64,000 bases of DNA, from positions 868,001 to 932,000 of the forward strand of contig NZ_CP042305.1 in assembly GCF_007859675.1 (NCBI RefSeq). Direction: 5' to 3'. Origin of the DNA: Humibacter ginsenosidimutans. GTDB lineage: Bacteria > Actinomycetota > Actinomycetes > Actinomycetales > Microbacteriaceae. Under the pieces are notes generated by a model. It saw only the letters and a program-made list of their open reading frames with translations. It searched no databases and was not told where the DNA came from. This document shows positions 1-8,126 of this stretch, piece by piece. Both the position numbers and the translations under genes were made by a program. Within the stretch, counting starts at the first letter, position 1. Each line of letters begins with the position of its first letter.

Positions 1-829
1 TGTGATGCGGTGCCTCGAAGGGCGGTCGTGTCACGAGGCCTCGAACGGGCTCACCTGTCAGAGAACGAATCGAGGTCGCCTCCAGCGAGGCATCCACCCC
101 CAGCTCGGGCAGCAGACCGGGAAGCCGCTCGGCCAGCATGGTCTTGCCTGCACCAGGCGGGCCCAGCATGAGCAGATGGTGGCCGCCCGCCGCAGCGACG
201 ACGAGGGTCTCGACGGCCTCGTCGTTGCCCACCACCTCGGCCAGATCGTGAAGCGGTTCGTCGTTCTGGTCGGGCTGCGGTCCTGCGACCCATGGGTCGA
301 CGGGGACGGGATCGAGATCTGCGCCGTGTCGAATGGCCGCGTCGCGCAACGACGTGACGGGAACGATCTGCACCCCGGGCACGAGCCTGGCCTCTTCGGC
401 GTTCGCAGCCGGCACCATGACGCGCTCGAAGCCCGCTTTCGCCGCCCCGATCACGGCGGGCAGCACGCCTGGCGTCGGCCGAACCCGACCGTCGAGACCG
501 AGTTCGCCCAGATGCACCATGGATGCCACGGACTCGGACGGCACGTCGCCCGCCGCCGCGAGGGACGCCAAGGCGATCGCGAGGTCGAACCCGCTTCCAT
601 GCTTCGGCAGTGCAGCCGGCGACAGGCTCACGGTGAGCTTGTGCGAGGTGAGCGGCAGACCGGAGTTCACGGCTGCCGCGCGCACGCGGCCGCGCGACTC
701 GCCGAGAGCGGCATCCGGGAGCCCGATCACCGAGAACGCGGGGAGTCCCGACGAGATGTCGGCCTCGACATCGACGACGCTGGGCGTGATGCCCACCAGC
801 GCGATGCCCGTCGTCCGTGCCACGGGCAT
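1..829 (-). CDS. comM: ComM/YifB-family Mg-chelatase-like AAA+ ATPase, N-terminal part (cut by window edge)
   Basis: Only the first 276 codons are inside the window; the 3' end lies beyond base 1. The N-terminal half shows the RuvA-S5-like ChlI domain of this family (start MPVARTTGIALVGI, then SSGLPAFSVIGLPDAAL and a conserved HGSGFDLAIALASL). It is followed by the AAA+ Walker A motif GPPGAGKTML at about residues 229-238. ComM of this family is known as a helicase-like ATPase that helps integrate transforming DNA; other members are of uncertain role. The ATG shares one base with the yraN stop (TGATG), implying translational coupling. yraN-comM is a common actinobacterial pair usually followed by dprA, which would lie outside the window. 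Confidence 0.9.
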   Translation of the reverse strand, partial: MPVARTTGIALVGITPSVVDVEADISSGLPAFSVIGLPDAALGESRGRVRAAAVNSGLPLTSHKLTVSLSPAALPKHGSGFDLAIALASLAAAGDVPSESVASMVHLGELGLDGRVRPTPGVLPAVIGAAKAGFERVMVPAANAEEARLVPGVQIVPVTSLRDAAIRHGADLDPVPVDPWVAGPQPDQNDEPLHDLAEVVGNDEAVETLVVAAAGGHHLLMLGPPGAGKTMLAERLPGLLPELGVDASLEATSIRSLTGEPVRGLVTRPPFEAPHH

Positions 830-1194
830 CAGCAGACCCCGACCAGGTGCTCGATGATCACGTCGCGATCGGGGGTTCCGCGCGGCGCGAGCACGGCGAC
901 GGCATCGATGCGCAACGATCTCGGCACGGTCTGCGCGTCATCGCACCAGGCCACCGCCAGCCTGCGAAGGCGTGCCGCCTTGGCCGCCGTGATGGCGTCG
1001 AAGGGATGGCCGTACGCGATCGACGAGCGCGTCTTGACCTCTACGACGGCCACCACGCCGTGTCGCTCGACGACGATGTCGATCTCGCCGTGCGCGCATC
1101 TCCAGTTGCGCGCCAGGATGCGGTAGCCCTGCCGCTTCAGGTAGTCGGCCGCGAGTTGCTCGCCGCGCCGCCCCAGTTCGTCTTTGCTCGCCAT
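829..1194 (-). CDS. yraN: YraN / UPF0102 family nuclease-fold protein
   Basis: A 121-aa protein matching the UPF0102 family in length and motifs. It begins MASKDELGRRGEQLAADYL, then has the restriction-endonuclease-like core: RNWRC, GEIDIV with its acidic residue, and VVEVKTR (the E-x-K active-site pattern) in the first half. A catalytic role is inferred from the fold; the cellular function is not settled. It lies directly before comM with a one-base stop/start overlap. The upstream 166 bp to the DUF2469 gene contain no gene and no clear signal. Confidence 0.88.
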   Translation of the reverse strand: MASKDELGRRGEQLAADYLKRQGYRILARNWRCAHGEIDIVVERHGVVAVVEVKTRSSIAYGHPFDAITAAKAARLRRLAVAWCDDAQTVPRSLRIDAVAVLAPRGTPDRDVIIEHLVGVC

Positions 1195-1360
1195 GTGGTG
1201 CCTCCCCCGCCAGGGTGGCGGAAGGCATCCACGCTCAGAGCGCCGCGAGAGGCCGGTGGGGACAGAACGCAGAAATCGGCGTCTGTTCCCGCCGAGCTGT
1301 GAAGAGTCGGCATGCGCCGCGGACCGTGCAGGCGAGGCTGAAGCTGCGACGAATCAGACG

Positions 1361-1684
1361 TCACTCGTCGAGCGCGAGCTCCTTCGGAAGCTCGAACTCC
1401 TTGGTCGAGAGCTCCTCGATGTTGACGTCTTTGAACGTGAGCACCCGCACCGACTTCACGAACCGGTCGGCCCGGTACACGTCCCACACCCACACGTCGT
1501 GCATCGTGATCTCGAAGTAGAAGTCGTTGGCCGTGTCGCGGCGCACGAACTCCACCTCGTTGGCCAGGTAGAAGCGCCGCTCCGTCTCGATCACGTACTT
1601 GAACTGCGAGACGATGTCGCGATATTCGCGGTACAGCGCCAGCTCGACCTCACGGTCGTAATCGTCGAACTCGTCTTCGTCCAT
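1361..1684 (-). CDS. DUF2469 family protein
   Basis: A 107-aa acidic protein starting MDEDEFDDYDREVELAL, which is the characteristic DUF2469 N terminus; an in-frame upstream extension to 1717 looks non-native, so I chose the ATG at 1684. Conserved blocks FKYVIETERRFYLAN, DFYFEI and VWVWDVYR are clear. The family is almost confined to Actinobacteria and sits beside rnhB, as here (10 bp after the rnhB stop). Function is unknown; I do not assign one. Confidence 0.85.
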   Translation of the reverse strand: MDEDEFDDYDREVELALYREYRDIVSQFKYVIETERRFYLANEVEFVRRDTANDFYFEITMHDVWVWDVYRADRFVKSVRVLTFKDVNIEELSTKEFELPKELALDE

Positions 1685-1694
1685 CGCCGAGAGT

Positions 1695-2507
1695 CTACGC
1701 TGTGGCGCCGGCCGCACCGCCCGCTGCGACGCCGTGCACCGGAGTGTTCGCGGGCGGCGGATCGACCTCCAGACCGTCGAGCGTCAACGCAGGCTGATGC
1801 CGTTCTGCGTGCAGCCAGGACAGCCTGTGCAGTTCGCTCGGCCCGAGCCTGTTGAGTGCCTCGAAGTGCTCGCTGCTGGAGTATCCCTTGTTGCTGCGCC
1901 ACGCGTAGCCGGGGAACACGGCGTCCTGCTCGATCATGATTCGATCGCGGTGCACCTTGGCGATGACGGATGCCGCGGCCACCGACGCGCACGACCGGTC
2001 GGCCTTGATGCGCGGCACCACGGGCATCCTCTGCGGAAGCGCCTTGCTCAGGTAGTCGTGGTTGCCATCGAGGATGATCGTGCCGTCGAGCGGCGCGCCC
2101 GCCTGCTGCAGCGCCCGGAACGCCCTGGCGCCGGCCATGCCGAGACACGCCATGATGCCGTACGCGTCGATCTCCTGCGCCGAGGCCAGGCCGACGGCAT
2201 GGTGACGCACCCAACGGATGCACCGCGGCGCGAGCTCCTCACGCACGGCTTCGGCGAGCAGCTTGGAGTCCCGCAAGCCGCGCGGCCAGCGTCCCACCTC
2301 TGCGTCGACGACGACCATGCCCACCGCCACGGGGCCTGCGAGCGCTCCGCGGCCGACTTCGTCGCATCCGATCACGGTCAGACTGCCGGCAGCGAAGAGC
2401 TCGGCCTCGAAGCGATAGTTCGGTGCGTTCGACGCGCGCTTGACCGCAGGCTTGCGAACTGCCTTCGTGGCTCGTCTGGCGGGCTCGTGGACGGTCTGAT
2501 CTGTCAC
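1695..2507 (-). CDS. rnhB: Ribonuclease HII
   Basis: Cleaves RNA in RNA:DNA hybrids and starts removal of misincorporated ribonucleotides. The active-site signature IGCDEVGRGALAGPV supplies the Asp-Glu pair. Further acidic and conserved positions follow in TIILDGNHDYL and DRSCASVAAASVIAKVHRD. The start is uncertain: the frame is open to an ATG at 2579, which would overlap lepB by 35 bp, but the family homology starts only at NYRFEAELF. I chose the only other in-frame start, GTG at 2507, giving 270 aa. The C-terminal ~30 residues are Ala/Gly/Pro-rich and poorly conserved. It lies in the lepB-rnhB-DUF2469 order usual for the group. Confidence 0.88.
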   Translation of the reverse strand: MTDQTVHEPARRATKAVRKPAVKRASNAPNYRFEAELFAAGSLTVIGCDEVGRGALAGPVAVGMVVVDAEVGRWPRGLRDSKLLAEAVREELAPRCIRWVRHHAVGLASAQEIDAYGIMACLGMAGARAFRALQQAGAPLDGTIILDGNHDYLSKALPQRMPVVPRIKADRSCASVAAASVIAKVHRDRIMIEQDAVFPGYAWRSNKGYSSSEHFEALNRLGPSELHRLSWLHAERHQPALTLDGLEVDPPPANTPVHGVAAGGAAGATA

Positions 2508-2544
2508 GCCTTCGACGATAGAACGTGTGCGCCGTGGCGCCGGG

Positions 2545-3282
2545 CTACTGCTTGTCGTCGTCCGCTCCGCGGAACACATCGGGGTAGTTCGACAACCAGC
2601 TCCAGTGGCTGATCGGCCAGGTGATCAGGATGGCGCGGCCCACCACGTCTTTCTCGGGCACGAACCCCTTGCCCGGCAGATTCTGATTGCGCGAGGAGTC
2701 CTGCGAGTCCCAGCGATTGTCACCCATCACCCAGAGCTCACCCTTGGGCACGGTGACGCTGAAGTGGAGGGATGCCGCCTCCTGCTCGCCCGGAGGCAGC
2801 TTGATGTAGGGCTCGACGAGCGGAGATCCGTTGACGCTCATCTGCCCGAGTGCGTTGCAGCACGACACCTTGTCGCCCGGCAGGCCGATCACGCGCTTGA
2901 CCAGGTGATCATCGCTGTCGGGGGCCGCGAGACCGACCAGCGACAGCGCCCACTCGATCGGGTTCGTGTTCGACTTCTCGGTCGACGGCGGAAGCCAGCC
3001 GCCCGGGTCGGTGAACACCACGACATCGCCGCGATGGATCGGCATGAGGTTCGGCTCGAGCTCGTTCACCAGGATCAGATCGTTGACTCGGAGCGTGTCT
3101 TCCATCGACGACGACGGGATGTAGAACGAGCGGACGAGGAACGTCTTGATCAGGAATGAGACCAGAATCGCGACGAGGAAGATGATGACGAGATCGCGGA
3201 TGAAGAGCTTGACGCTGCGCTGCTTGGTCTTCTTCTCCGATGCGGAGCGAGCCGAGCGGGAGGGCAGAGGTTCGTCTGTCAT
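2545..3282 (-). CDS. lepB: Signal peptidase I
   Basis: Membrane-bound serine protease that removes signal peptides from exported proteins. A basic N terminus (KKTKQRSVKLFIRD) leads into one transmembrane helix (LVIIFLVAILVSFLIKTFLV), then the SipS-type catalytic Ser motif SFYIPSSSMEDTL and the catalytic Lys block DDHLVKRVIGLPGDKV. Box E (GELWVMGDNRWDSQDSS) is intact. I chose MTDEPLPSRS (ATG 3282) rather than the upstream ATG/GTG extension to 3315, because it fits the family length (245 aa) and leaves room for a leader after rplS. It is the only obvious signal peptidase in the window and would serve the many exported proteins encoded here. Confidence 0.92.
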   Translation of the reverse strand: MTDEPLPSRSARSASEKKTKQRSVKLFIRDLVIIFLVAILVSFLIKTFLVRSFYIPSSSMEDTLRVNDLILVNELEPNLMPIHRGDVVVFTDPGGWLPPSTEKSNTNPIEWALSLVGLAAPDSDDHLVKRVIGLPGDKVSCCNALGQMSVNGSPLVEPYIKLPPGEQEAASLHFSVTVPKGELWVMGDNRWDSQDSSRNQNLPGKGFVPEKDVVGRAILITWPISHWSWLSNYPDVFRGADDDKQ

Positions 3283-3365
3283 GTGTTCTTGAGATCCCGC
3301 AATCCGTTGCCGCAACTGTGGAGCACTCCGCGATGGAGGAGCAGAGAAACCGCGCCGTCAACGAA

Positions 3366-3403
3366 CTGAGCTCCCGCCCCAGTGTAGGGGATCGGGAGCT
3401 CAG
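3366..3403 (-). terminator. Strong hairpin downstream of rplS
   Basis: On the minus strand an 11-bp perfect stem (CTGAGCTCCCG with CGGGAGCTCAG) encloses a 2-nt bulge and an inner CCCC/GGGG stem with a 6-nt loop. It is followed by TTCGTT. It starts 33 nt after the rplS stop and precedes lepB, so it most likely ends rplS transcription or attenuates read-through into lepB. The U-tract is short, as is common in high-GC Actinobacteria. Confidence 0.7.
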
Positions 3404-3436
3404 GATCTGCCGCGAACACGCGGGTGCGGATGCCTC

Positions 3437-3784
3437 TCAGGCGTCGCGCTTCTCCTTGATCTTGGCCTTCTTGCCACGCAGCTCGCGCAGGTAGTAGAGC
3501 TTGGCGCGACGCACGTCACCGCGGGTGACGACCTCGATGTGGTCGATGACCGGCGAGTGCACCGGGAACGTGCGCTCGACGCCGACCTGGAAGCTCACCT
3601 TGCGCACGGTGAACGTCTCGCGGACGCCCTCACCGCTGCGGGCGATGACGACGCCCTGGAAGACCTGGATACGGGAGCGGTTGCCTTCAGTGATGTTGAC
3701 GTGCACCTTGACGGTGTCACCGGGGCGGAACTCCGGGATGTCAGAACGCAGCGAGGCCGCGTCGACGGCGTCGAGGATGTGCAT
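3437..3784 (-). CDS. rplS: 50S ribosomal protein L19
   Basis: A 115-aa protein with the L19 signature: [49 protein letters not shown] and the C-terminal KAKLYYL-like block [19 protein letters not shown]. It binds 23S rRNA at the 30S-50S interface. The ATG at 3784 ([12 protein letters not shown]) is preceded by AGAGAGCGA and matches the family length; the frame stays open upstream to 3958 without homology. A strong terminator hairpin follows. trmD, usually its immediate neighbour, is here separated from it by a small membrane-protein gene. Confidence 0.96.
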   Translation of the reverse strand: MHILDAVDAASLRSDIPEFRPGDTVKVHVNITEGNRSRIQVFQGVVIARSGEGVRETFTVRKVSFQVGVERTFPVHSPVIDHIEVVTRGDVRRAKLYYLRELRGKKAKIKEKRDA

Positions 3785-4003
3785 GATTATTCGCTCTCTG
3801 CGCCCGCCACCGGTCGAACGCGGATCAAGTGGATGAAGTATGGATGTCGTGCCGCTCGCCGCTGTCTGAACGACAGCGCGCAGTGCGTGGCTCCCCGGAG
3901 GCAGAGCACGTGCCGCGGCACGGTCTTCTATTCTGCCACGAAGCGTGGAGGCATCCAAAACGCCGACGGACCGGTGCCGACGTGCTTCGCGTGCACGGCG
4001 GCG

Positions 4004-4498
4004 TCAGCGGCCGGTCTCGTGCACGATGATCACGTCGCCGTCGTCGGGCGGCGGCCGGTAGCCATGCGCCTGGCGCTGACCGGGGGCGGTGTCGGGACGC
4101 ACGGATGCCTGCGCGGCCGCGCCCGACATCCTCTGCCGCCATTCGCCGAGCAGCTCCCACACCGTGAGCCAGAAGGTCGCGAGGCCGAACAGCACGGTGG
4201 CCACACCGAACGCGACACCCGTCGGGCCGAAGCAGCCGAGCCCGATGACGGCGAGATGGAACGCGACGGTGGCGACGGCATCCCACCAGCCCACAGCGCG
4301 TTCCTCGCGCACGCCCGGCCGCAGCCGAGTGAGCCCTGCCAGCACCCCGAGGAAGACGAAAAGCACCCCGGCGCCCAGGAACAGCAGGAAGAACCCGGCG
4401 GCACCGGCGCCGAAGATGCCCCAGCCGATCAGCAGCCACAGCGGAAGCACCGGAATGGCGATGAGCTGCCATCTCAGCAAAGCCCTGCGGAGCATCAT
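4004..4498 (-). CDS. Small multi-pass membrane protein, function unknown
   Basis: About 164 aa with clear hydrophobic helices: ALLRWQLIAIPVLPLWLLIG, AGFFLLFLGAGVLFVFLGVL, AVATVAFHLAVIGLGC and VAFGVATVLFGLATFWLTVW. A hydrophilic C-terminal tail of about 40 residues ends in DDGDVIIVHETGR. I chose the double ATG at 4498/4495 (MMLRRALLRW); an upstream ATG at 4528 would add ten residues. The coding pattern (GC-rich third positions on this strand, hydrophobicity) supports a real gene between trmD and rplS. No family recognised. Confidence 0.7.
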   Translation of the reverse strand: MMLRRALLRWQLIAIPVLPLWLLIGWGIFGAGAAGFFLLFLGAGVLFVFLGVLAGLTRLRPGVREERAVGWWDAVATVAFHLAVIGLGCFGPTGVAFGVATVLFGLATFWLTVWELLGEWRQRMSGAAAQASVRPDTAPGQRQAHGYRPPPDDGDVIIVHETGR

Positions 4499-4597
4499 GC
4501 CGCCAGAGTAGGCGCGCGGCATGCGCATCGGCTGGGATTCACGCCGCGTTCGCCCAGGGCGTCACTCCGGCGGCGGTCCCTGCGATCGAACGTGCGC

Positions 4598-5290
4598 TCA
4601 GTCTTCGGCGAGCAGGTCGGGACGCACCCGGCGTGTGCGCTCGAACTGCTGCTCACGGCGCCACTTCGCGATCTCGCCGTGGTTTCCGCTGAGCAGCACG
4701 GGCGGCACGTCGAGCCCTCGCCACTGCGGCGGCTTCGTGTACGAGGGGTATTCGAGCAACCCGTCTTCGTGCGACTCCTCGACGAGGCTCTGCGGGTTGC
4801 CGACCACGCCGGGGATGAGCCGCACGATCGCCTCGATCATGGCCATCACGGCCACCTCTCCCCCGTTCAGCACATAGTCGCCCAGGCTCACCAGGCGCAC
4901 TCGTGCACGGCTCGCCGTGTGTTCGAACACGCGCTGATCGATGCCCTCGTAGCGACCGCAGCCGAACACGAGGTGACGCTCCTGCGACAGATGCCTGGCC
5001 GTCGACTGCGTGAAGACCTCGCCGGCGGGCGACGGGAAGATCACCACGGGATCGTCCGCGGGCGGCGCGAGCGCGGCATCCAGCGCCTCGCCCCAGGGCT
5101 CTGGTTTCATCACCATGCCGGCGCCGCCGCCGTACGGAGTGTCGTCGACGGTGCGGTGCCTGTCGTGCGTGTAGTCGCGCAGGTCGCTCACCCGAAGGTC
5201 GACGATGCCGTTCTGTCGCGCCTTGCCGAGCAGCGAGACGTCGAGCGCGTCGAAGATCGCGGGAAAGATCGTCACGATGTCGATGCGCAC
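4598..5290 (-). CDS. trmD: tRNA (guanine-37-N1)-methyltransferase
   Basis: Methylates G37 of tRNAs reading CNN codons using SAM, preventing frameshifts. The knotted SPOUT-type motifs are intact: start [43 protein letters not shown] and [14 protein letters not shown]. Length (230 aa) is typical. Its start lies only 41 bp after the stop of the AidB-like gene; normally rimM would be its upstream partner, so its expression may depend on that inserted gene or on a promoter in the short gap. Confidence 0.95.
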   Translation of the reverse strand: MRIDIVTIFPAIFDALDVSLLGKARQNGIVDLRVSDLRDYTHDRHRTVDDTPYGGGAGMVMKPEPWGEALDAALAPPADDPVVIFPSPAGEVFTQSTARHLSQERHLVFGCGRYEGIDQRVFEHTASRARVRLVSLGDYVLNGGEVAVMAMIEAIVRLIPGVVGNPQSLVEESHEDGLLEYPSYTKPPQWRGLDVPPVLLSGNHGEIAKWRREQQFERTRRVRPDLLAED

Positions 5291-5303
5291 ACCGTGAGTT
5301 TAG

Positions 5304-5326
5304 GGCGTGCTGTGCCGTCGCACGCC
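5304..5326 (-). terminator. Short hairpin between aidB-like gene and trmD
   Basis: A 7-bp perfect GGCGTGC/GCACGCC stem with a 9-nt loop in the 41-bp gap. No U-tract follows. It could attenuate read-through from the upstream dehydrogenase gene into trmD; weak evidence only. Confidence 0.35.
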
Positions 5327-5331
5327 GGTGC

Positions 5332-6969
5332 TCAGACGCGCGAGAGGATGCTCGCCGCCTTCGTTCCCGCCGGGAGCGTGCCGTAGAGCGCGCCCCTGTC
5401 CTGGCCGAGACGCGCTGCGCAGAACGCATCCGCGACGGCGTCGGGAGCGCCCGTGAGCAGGACGGCGGCCTGCAGCGCGAGCGCGAGATCCTCCGTGAGC
5501 CGGCGGGCGTCGAAGGCGACCTCGTCGGGGTCCTTGCCCGACGCGGCGGCCAGACGGGTGTCGATCGAGCGCAGCAGCTCCGCGAGACGGCGGTCGGTGG
5601 GTGCTGCCGACGCGAGCTCGTCACGCACGGCGGCCACGGCATCCTGCTCACGGCCGATCACGCGAAGGATGTCGAGCGCGATCACATTGCCGGAGCCCTC
5701 CCAGACCGCCATCACGGGTTGTTCGCGGTACCGACGCGCCAGCGGGTAGTCCTCGGTGTAGCCGTTGCCGCCCAGGCATTCGAGCGCCTCGTAGGCATGG
5801 CCGGGGCCGCGCTTGCAGATCCAGTACTTGGCGACCGCTGTCGCGAGGCGGCGATAGGCGACCTCCGCATCCGACGCGTCCTCGTCGTGCGCCCGTGCGA
5901 GTCGGAGTGCCAACGCGGTGGCCGCCTCCGACTCGAGCGCCAGATCGGCGACCACGTTGCGCATCAGCGGCTGGTCGATGAGCGTGCGCCCGAACGCCGC
6001 ACGATGGCACACGTGCCACGCCGCCTCGGCGACGGCCTGGCGCATGCCCGCCGCGCTGCCGAGCACGCAGTCCAGGCGGGTGCGTGCGACCATGTCGATG
6101 ATCGTGCGGATGCCGCGCCCTGGCTCCCCCACCGCGTAGCCGACGGTCGCGTCGAACTCCACCTCGCTCGAGGCGTTGGACCGGTTGCCGAGCTTGTCCT
6201 TGAGCCTCTGGATGCGGAAGACGTTGCGCGAGCCGTCGCCCAGCACTCGCGGCACCAGGAAGCAGCCGATGCCGGCGTCGGTCTGCGCGAGCACGAGGAA
6301 CGCGTCGCTCATCGGCGCCGAGCAGAACCATTTGTGGCCCGTGATGCGCCAGGCATCCCCGGCCGCGACGGCGCGCGTCGTGTTGGCCCGCACGTCGCTG
6401 CCGCCCTGCTTCTCCGTCATCGCCATGCCGAAGAGCGCGCCCGGCTTGCCTTGGGCCAGCCGGGGGTCGTAGGCGCGGCTGAGCAGGCGGGGCATCCACT
6501 CGGCCGCCAGCTCGGGCTGCCGACGCAGCGCGGGCACGGCAGCGTGCGTCATCGAGATGGGGCACGCGTGCCCGGCCTCCACCTGGGCGAAGAGCATGAA
6601 CGCCGCCGCGCGGGCGACGTTCGCGCCCGGCTTGGGGTCGGCCCACGCCGACGTGTGGGCGCCCGCCGCGACGGCCGCGCCGATCACCCGGTGGTACGAG
6701 TCGTCGTAGTCCACTTCATCGACGCGGTTGCCGTGCCGATCGAAGGCCCGCAGCACGGGCTCGCGCACGTTGGCGAGCACGGCATCCCGTTGGAATGATG
6801 CGGTGCCCACATGCTCGCCGATGGCGGACAGCTCGTCGAACGCCCAGGCCGCGTCGAAGCGCGCCACGTTCTCCACGAGCGCCGCGTTGGTCGTGAACTC
6901 GTTCAAGTCGACACGGTCAGGAGCCTGGTTGGCCACCTCGTGCGTGCGGTGCGGGGTCGGGGTCGTCAT
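5332..6969 (-). CDS. AidB-type acyl-CoA dehydrogenase family protein
   Basis: A 545-aa flavoprotein of the acyl-CoA dehydrogenase fold. The AidB-subfamily N terminus is visible (HRTHEVANQAPDRVDLNEFT). It is followed by ACAD motifs GMAMTEKQGGSDVRAN and ITGHKWFCSAPMSDAFLVLA, then a C-terminal flavin/substrate block (ALECLGGNGYTEDYPLARRYR, PVMAVWEGSGNV). E. coli AidB is part of the adaptive response to alkylation and binds DNA; whether this protein does so cannot be seen. The ATG at 6969 (MTTPTPHRTHEV) is preferred over the open frame to 7008. It is inserted between rimM and trmD, breaking their usual linkage. Two GGGGTAC direct repeats (minus strand 7065-7059 and 7050-7044) lie upstream and could be operator halves. 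Confidence 0.85.
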   Translation of the reverse strand: MTTPTPHRTHEVANQAPDRVDLNEFTTNAALVENVARFDAAWAFDELSAIGEHVGTASFQRDAVLANVREPVLRAFDRHGNRVDEVDYDDSYHRVIGAAVAAGAHTSAWADPKPGANVARAAAFMLFAQVEAGHACPISMTHAAVPALRRQPELAAEWMPRLLSRAYDPRLAQGKPGALFGMAMTEKQGGSDVRANTTRAVAAGDAWRITGHKWFCSAPMSDAFLVLAQTDAGIGCFLVPRVLGDGSRNVFRIQRLKDKLGNRSNASSEVEFDATVGYAVGEPGRGIRTIIDMVARTRLDCVLGSAAGMRQAVAEAAWHVCHRAAFGRTLIDQPLMRNVVADLALESEAATALALRLARAHDEDASDAEVAYRRLATAVAKYWICKRGPGHAYEALECLGGNGYTEDYPLARRYREQPVMAVWEGSGNVIALDILRVIGREQDAVAAVRDELASAAPTDRRLAELLRSIDTRLAAASGKDPDEVAFDARRLTEDLALALQAAVLLTGAPDAVADAFCAARLGQDRGALYGTLPAGTKAASILSRV

Positions 6970-7121
6970 CGGGTCGCGTTCCCTCCAGCCGCTTCGTCGC
7001 GGCTGCATCCATCCTCACGCAGGAGGACGTCGGGTTGCACGTTGTACCCCGCTGAGACGTACCCCTGTTGTCCGCTCAAATGCTGACTTTCGCGGCCTTC
7101 GAGATGCCGCCATAGTTGAGA

Positions 7122-7220
7122 GTGCTGCGGAGCTCATCGAGCTTCACGGGGGAACGTGAAGCAGCACTGGGGAGCTTGAGCCAGGGCGACATTCGGGTTG
7201 TCGCCCTGGCTCAGCGTTAT
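7122..7220 (+). ncRNA. Candidate structured small RNA, free-standing on the plus strand
   Basis: The 293-bp gap between the aidB-like gene and rimM carries three nested or adjacent perfect stems on the plus strand: AGTGCTGC(7122)/GCAGCACT(7161), GCTTCACG(7141)/CGTGAAGC(7155) with a GGGGAA loop, and a 14-bp hairpin at 7177-7213 followed by a T-rich stretch. No plus-strand gene lies downstream, so a riboswitch is unlikely. A possible -10 (CATAGT, 7112-7117) precedes it, with no good -35. Alternatively the structures belong to the minus-strand rimM 3' UTR. No Rfam family recognised. Confidence 0.4.
7177..7213. terminator. 14-bp perfect hairpin, candidate bidirectional terminator
   Basis: A perfect stem (core GAGCCAGGGCGAC with GTCGCCCTGGCTC plus a flanking T-A pair) around a 9-nt loop. 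On the plus strand it is followed by AGCGTTATTT, on the minus strand by no T-run. It lies 50 nt after the rimM stop, so it could end rimM transcription as well as a plus-strand transcript. Confidence 0.65.
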
Positions 7221-7262
7221 TTCCGGCCCTGATCCGCGCGCGGCCGGCGCCACGCGTGAGAG

Positions 7263-7892
7263 CTACTCCGCCTCGGGGGCGTCAGCGGATTCGGCGGAGG
7301 ATGCCTCGCCCGCCTCATCGGGTGCGTCACCCTCGTCATCGTCCGGGATGTCTTCGAACAGCCCGGGAGGCGGCGTGACGGTGACCGTTCCCGCCTTCAG
7401 GTCCACCTCCGGCACGATCGCGGAGACGAACGGCACGAGCACCTCGCCGTGGCCGGTCTTCACCGCGAGCAGGTCTTGTGCAGGCAGGTGATCGACGCGA
7501 GCGACGGTGCCGACCTCGAGGCCGTCGCGCAGCACGCGCAGGCCGATGAGCTGGTGGTCGTACCAGGCATCCTCTTCGACCGCATCGTCCTGGTCGACCC
7601 AGAGGATGGCCTTGATCAGGCTCTCGGCCTCAGTGCGGTCGGCGACGCCCTCGAAGAACCCGACGGGGTGCCCGTTGTACCAGCGCATCTCCGTGAGTGT
7701 GATGGACTTTCCGTGCCACTTCGAGCCGGTCGGAACCTGCAGGGAGAACTCCGCACCCGGCACGAAGCGATGCTCCGGGTCATCGGTGTAGAGCTCGAGT
7801 TTGATGGCGCCCTTGAGACCGTGCGCCTTGGTCAGTCTGCCGACGCGAAGCTGCTGCTTCGGCTGACTCGGCTCGGTGCTGTTGTCGCTCAC
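7263..7892 (-). CDS. rimM: Ribosome maturation factor RimM
   Basis: Assembly factor for the 30S head (binds S19/16S rRNA). N-terminal RimM domain: LRVGRLTKAHGLKGAIKLEL and the following beta-barrel. The C-terminal PRC-barrel begins near EEDAWYDHQLIGLRVL and ends at LVPFVSAIVPEVDL. A 35-residue acidic tail (DDDEGDAPDEAGEASS) is a lineage extension. It is 2 bp after the KH-domain gene; the normal downstream partner trmD has been separated by the aidB-like insertion. Confidence 0.94.
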   Translation of the reverse strand: MSDNSTEPSQPKQQLRVGRLTKAHGLKGAIKLELYTDDPEHRFVPGAEFSLQVPTGSKWHGKSITLTEMRWYNGHPVGFFEGVADRTEAESLIKAILWVDQDDAVEEDAWYDHQLIGLRVLRDGLEVGTVARVDHLPAQDLLAVKTGHGEVLVPFVSAIVPEVDLKAGTVTVTPPPGLFEDIPDDDEGDAPDEAGEASSAESADAPEAE

Positions 7893-7894
7893 CG

Positions 7895-8122
7895 TCAGTC
7901 GACGAGATCGACACGGACGCGCTTGCCATCGGCAAGCGCGTTCACGACGGTGCGCAGCGCCTTGGCGGTACGGCCGGAACGGCCGATCACCCGGCCGAGG
8001 TCCTCGGGGTTCACGCGAACCTCGAGGACCTCGCCGCGAGCGGATTCCTTCGCCACGACGCGGACATCGTCGGGATGATCGACGATGCCCTCGACCAGGT
8101 GCTGCAGAGCAGGAGCGAGCAA
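7895..8122 (-). CDS. khpA: KH-domain RNA-binding protein (KhpA/YlqC type)
   Basis: A 75-aa single KH domain with the GxxG loop in GRVIGRSGRTAKALR and a hydrophobic N-terminal helix (LLAPALQHLVEGIV). Small KH proteins between rpsP and rimM are the KhpA family, which bind small RNAs and mRNAs with KhpB partners and affect division in Gram-positive bacteria. It sits 4 bp after rpsP and 2 bp before rimM, clearly co-transcribed. Confidence 0.9.
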   Translation of the reverse strand: MLAPALQHLVEGIVDHPDDVRVVAKESARGEVLEVRVNPEDLGRVIGRSGRTAKALRTVVNALADGKRVRVDLVD

Positions 8123-8126
8123 GGTA

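Noticed and set aside
3539-5386. 615-codon plus-strand frame opposite rplS, the membrane protein and trmD
   Set aside because: Covers three well-supported minus-strand genes and encodes His/Arg/Gln-rich nonsense.
7122-7180. Match to 6C RNA or to a c-di-AMP (ydaO) riboswitch
   Set aside because: The hairpin loop on the minus strand has only a short C-run and the second 6C hairpin is missing. A GGGGAA loop recalls ydaO, but there is no downstream plus-strand gene and the rest of that fold is absent.
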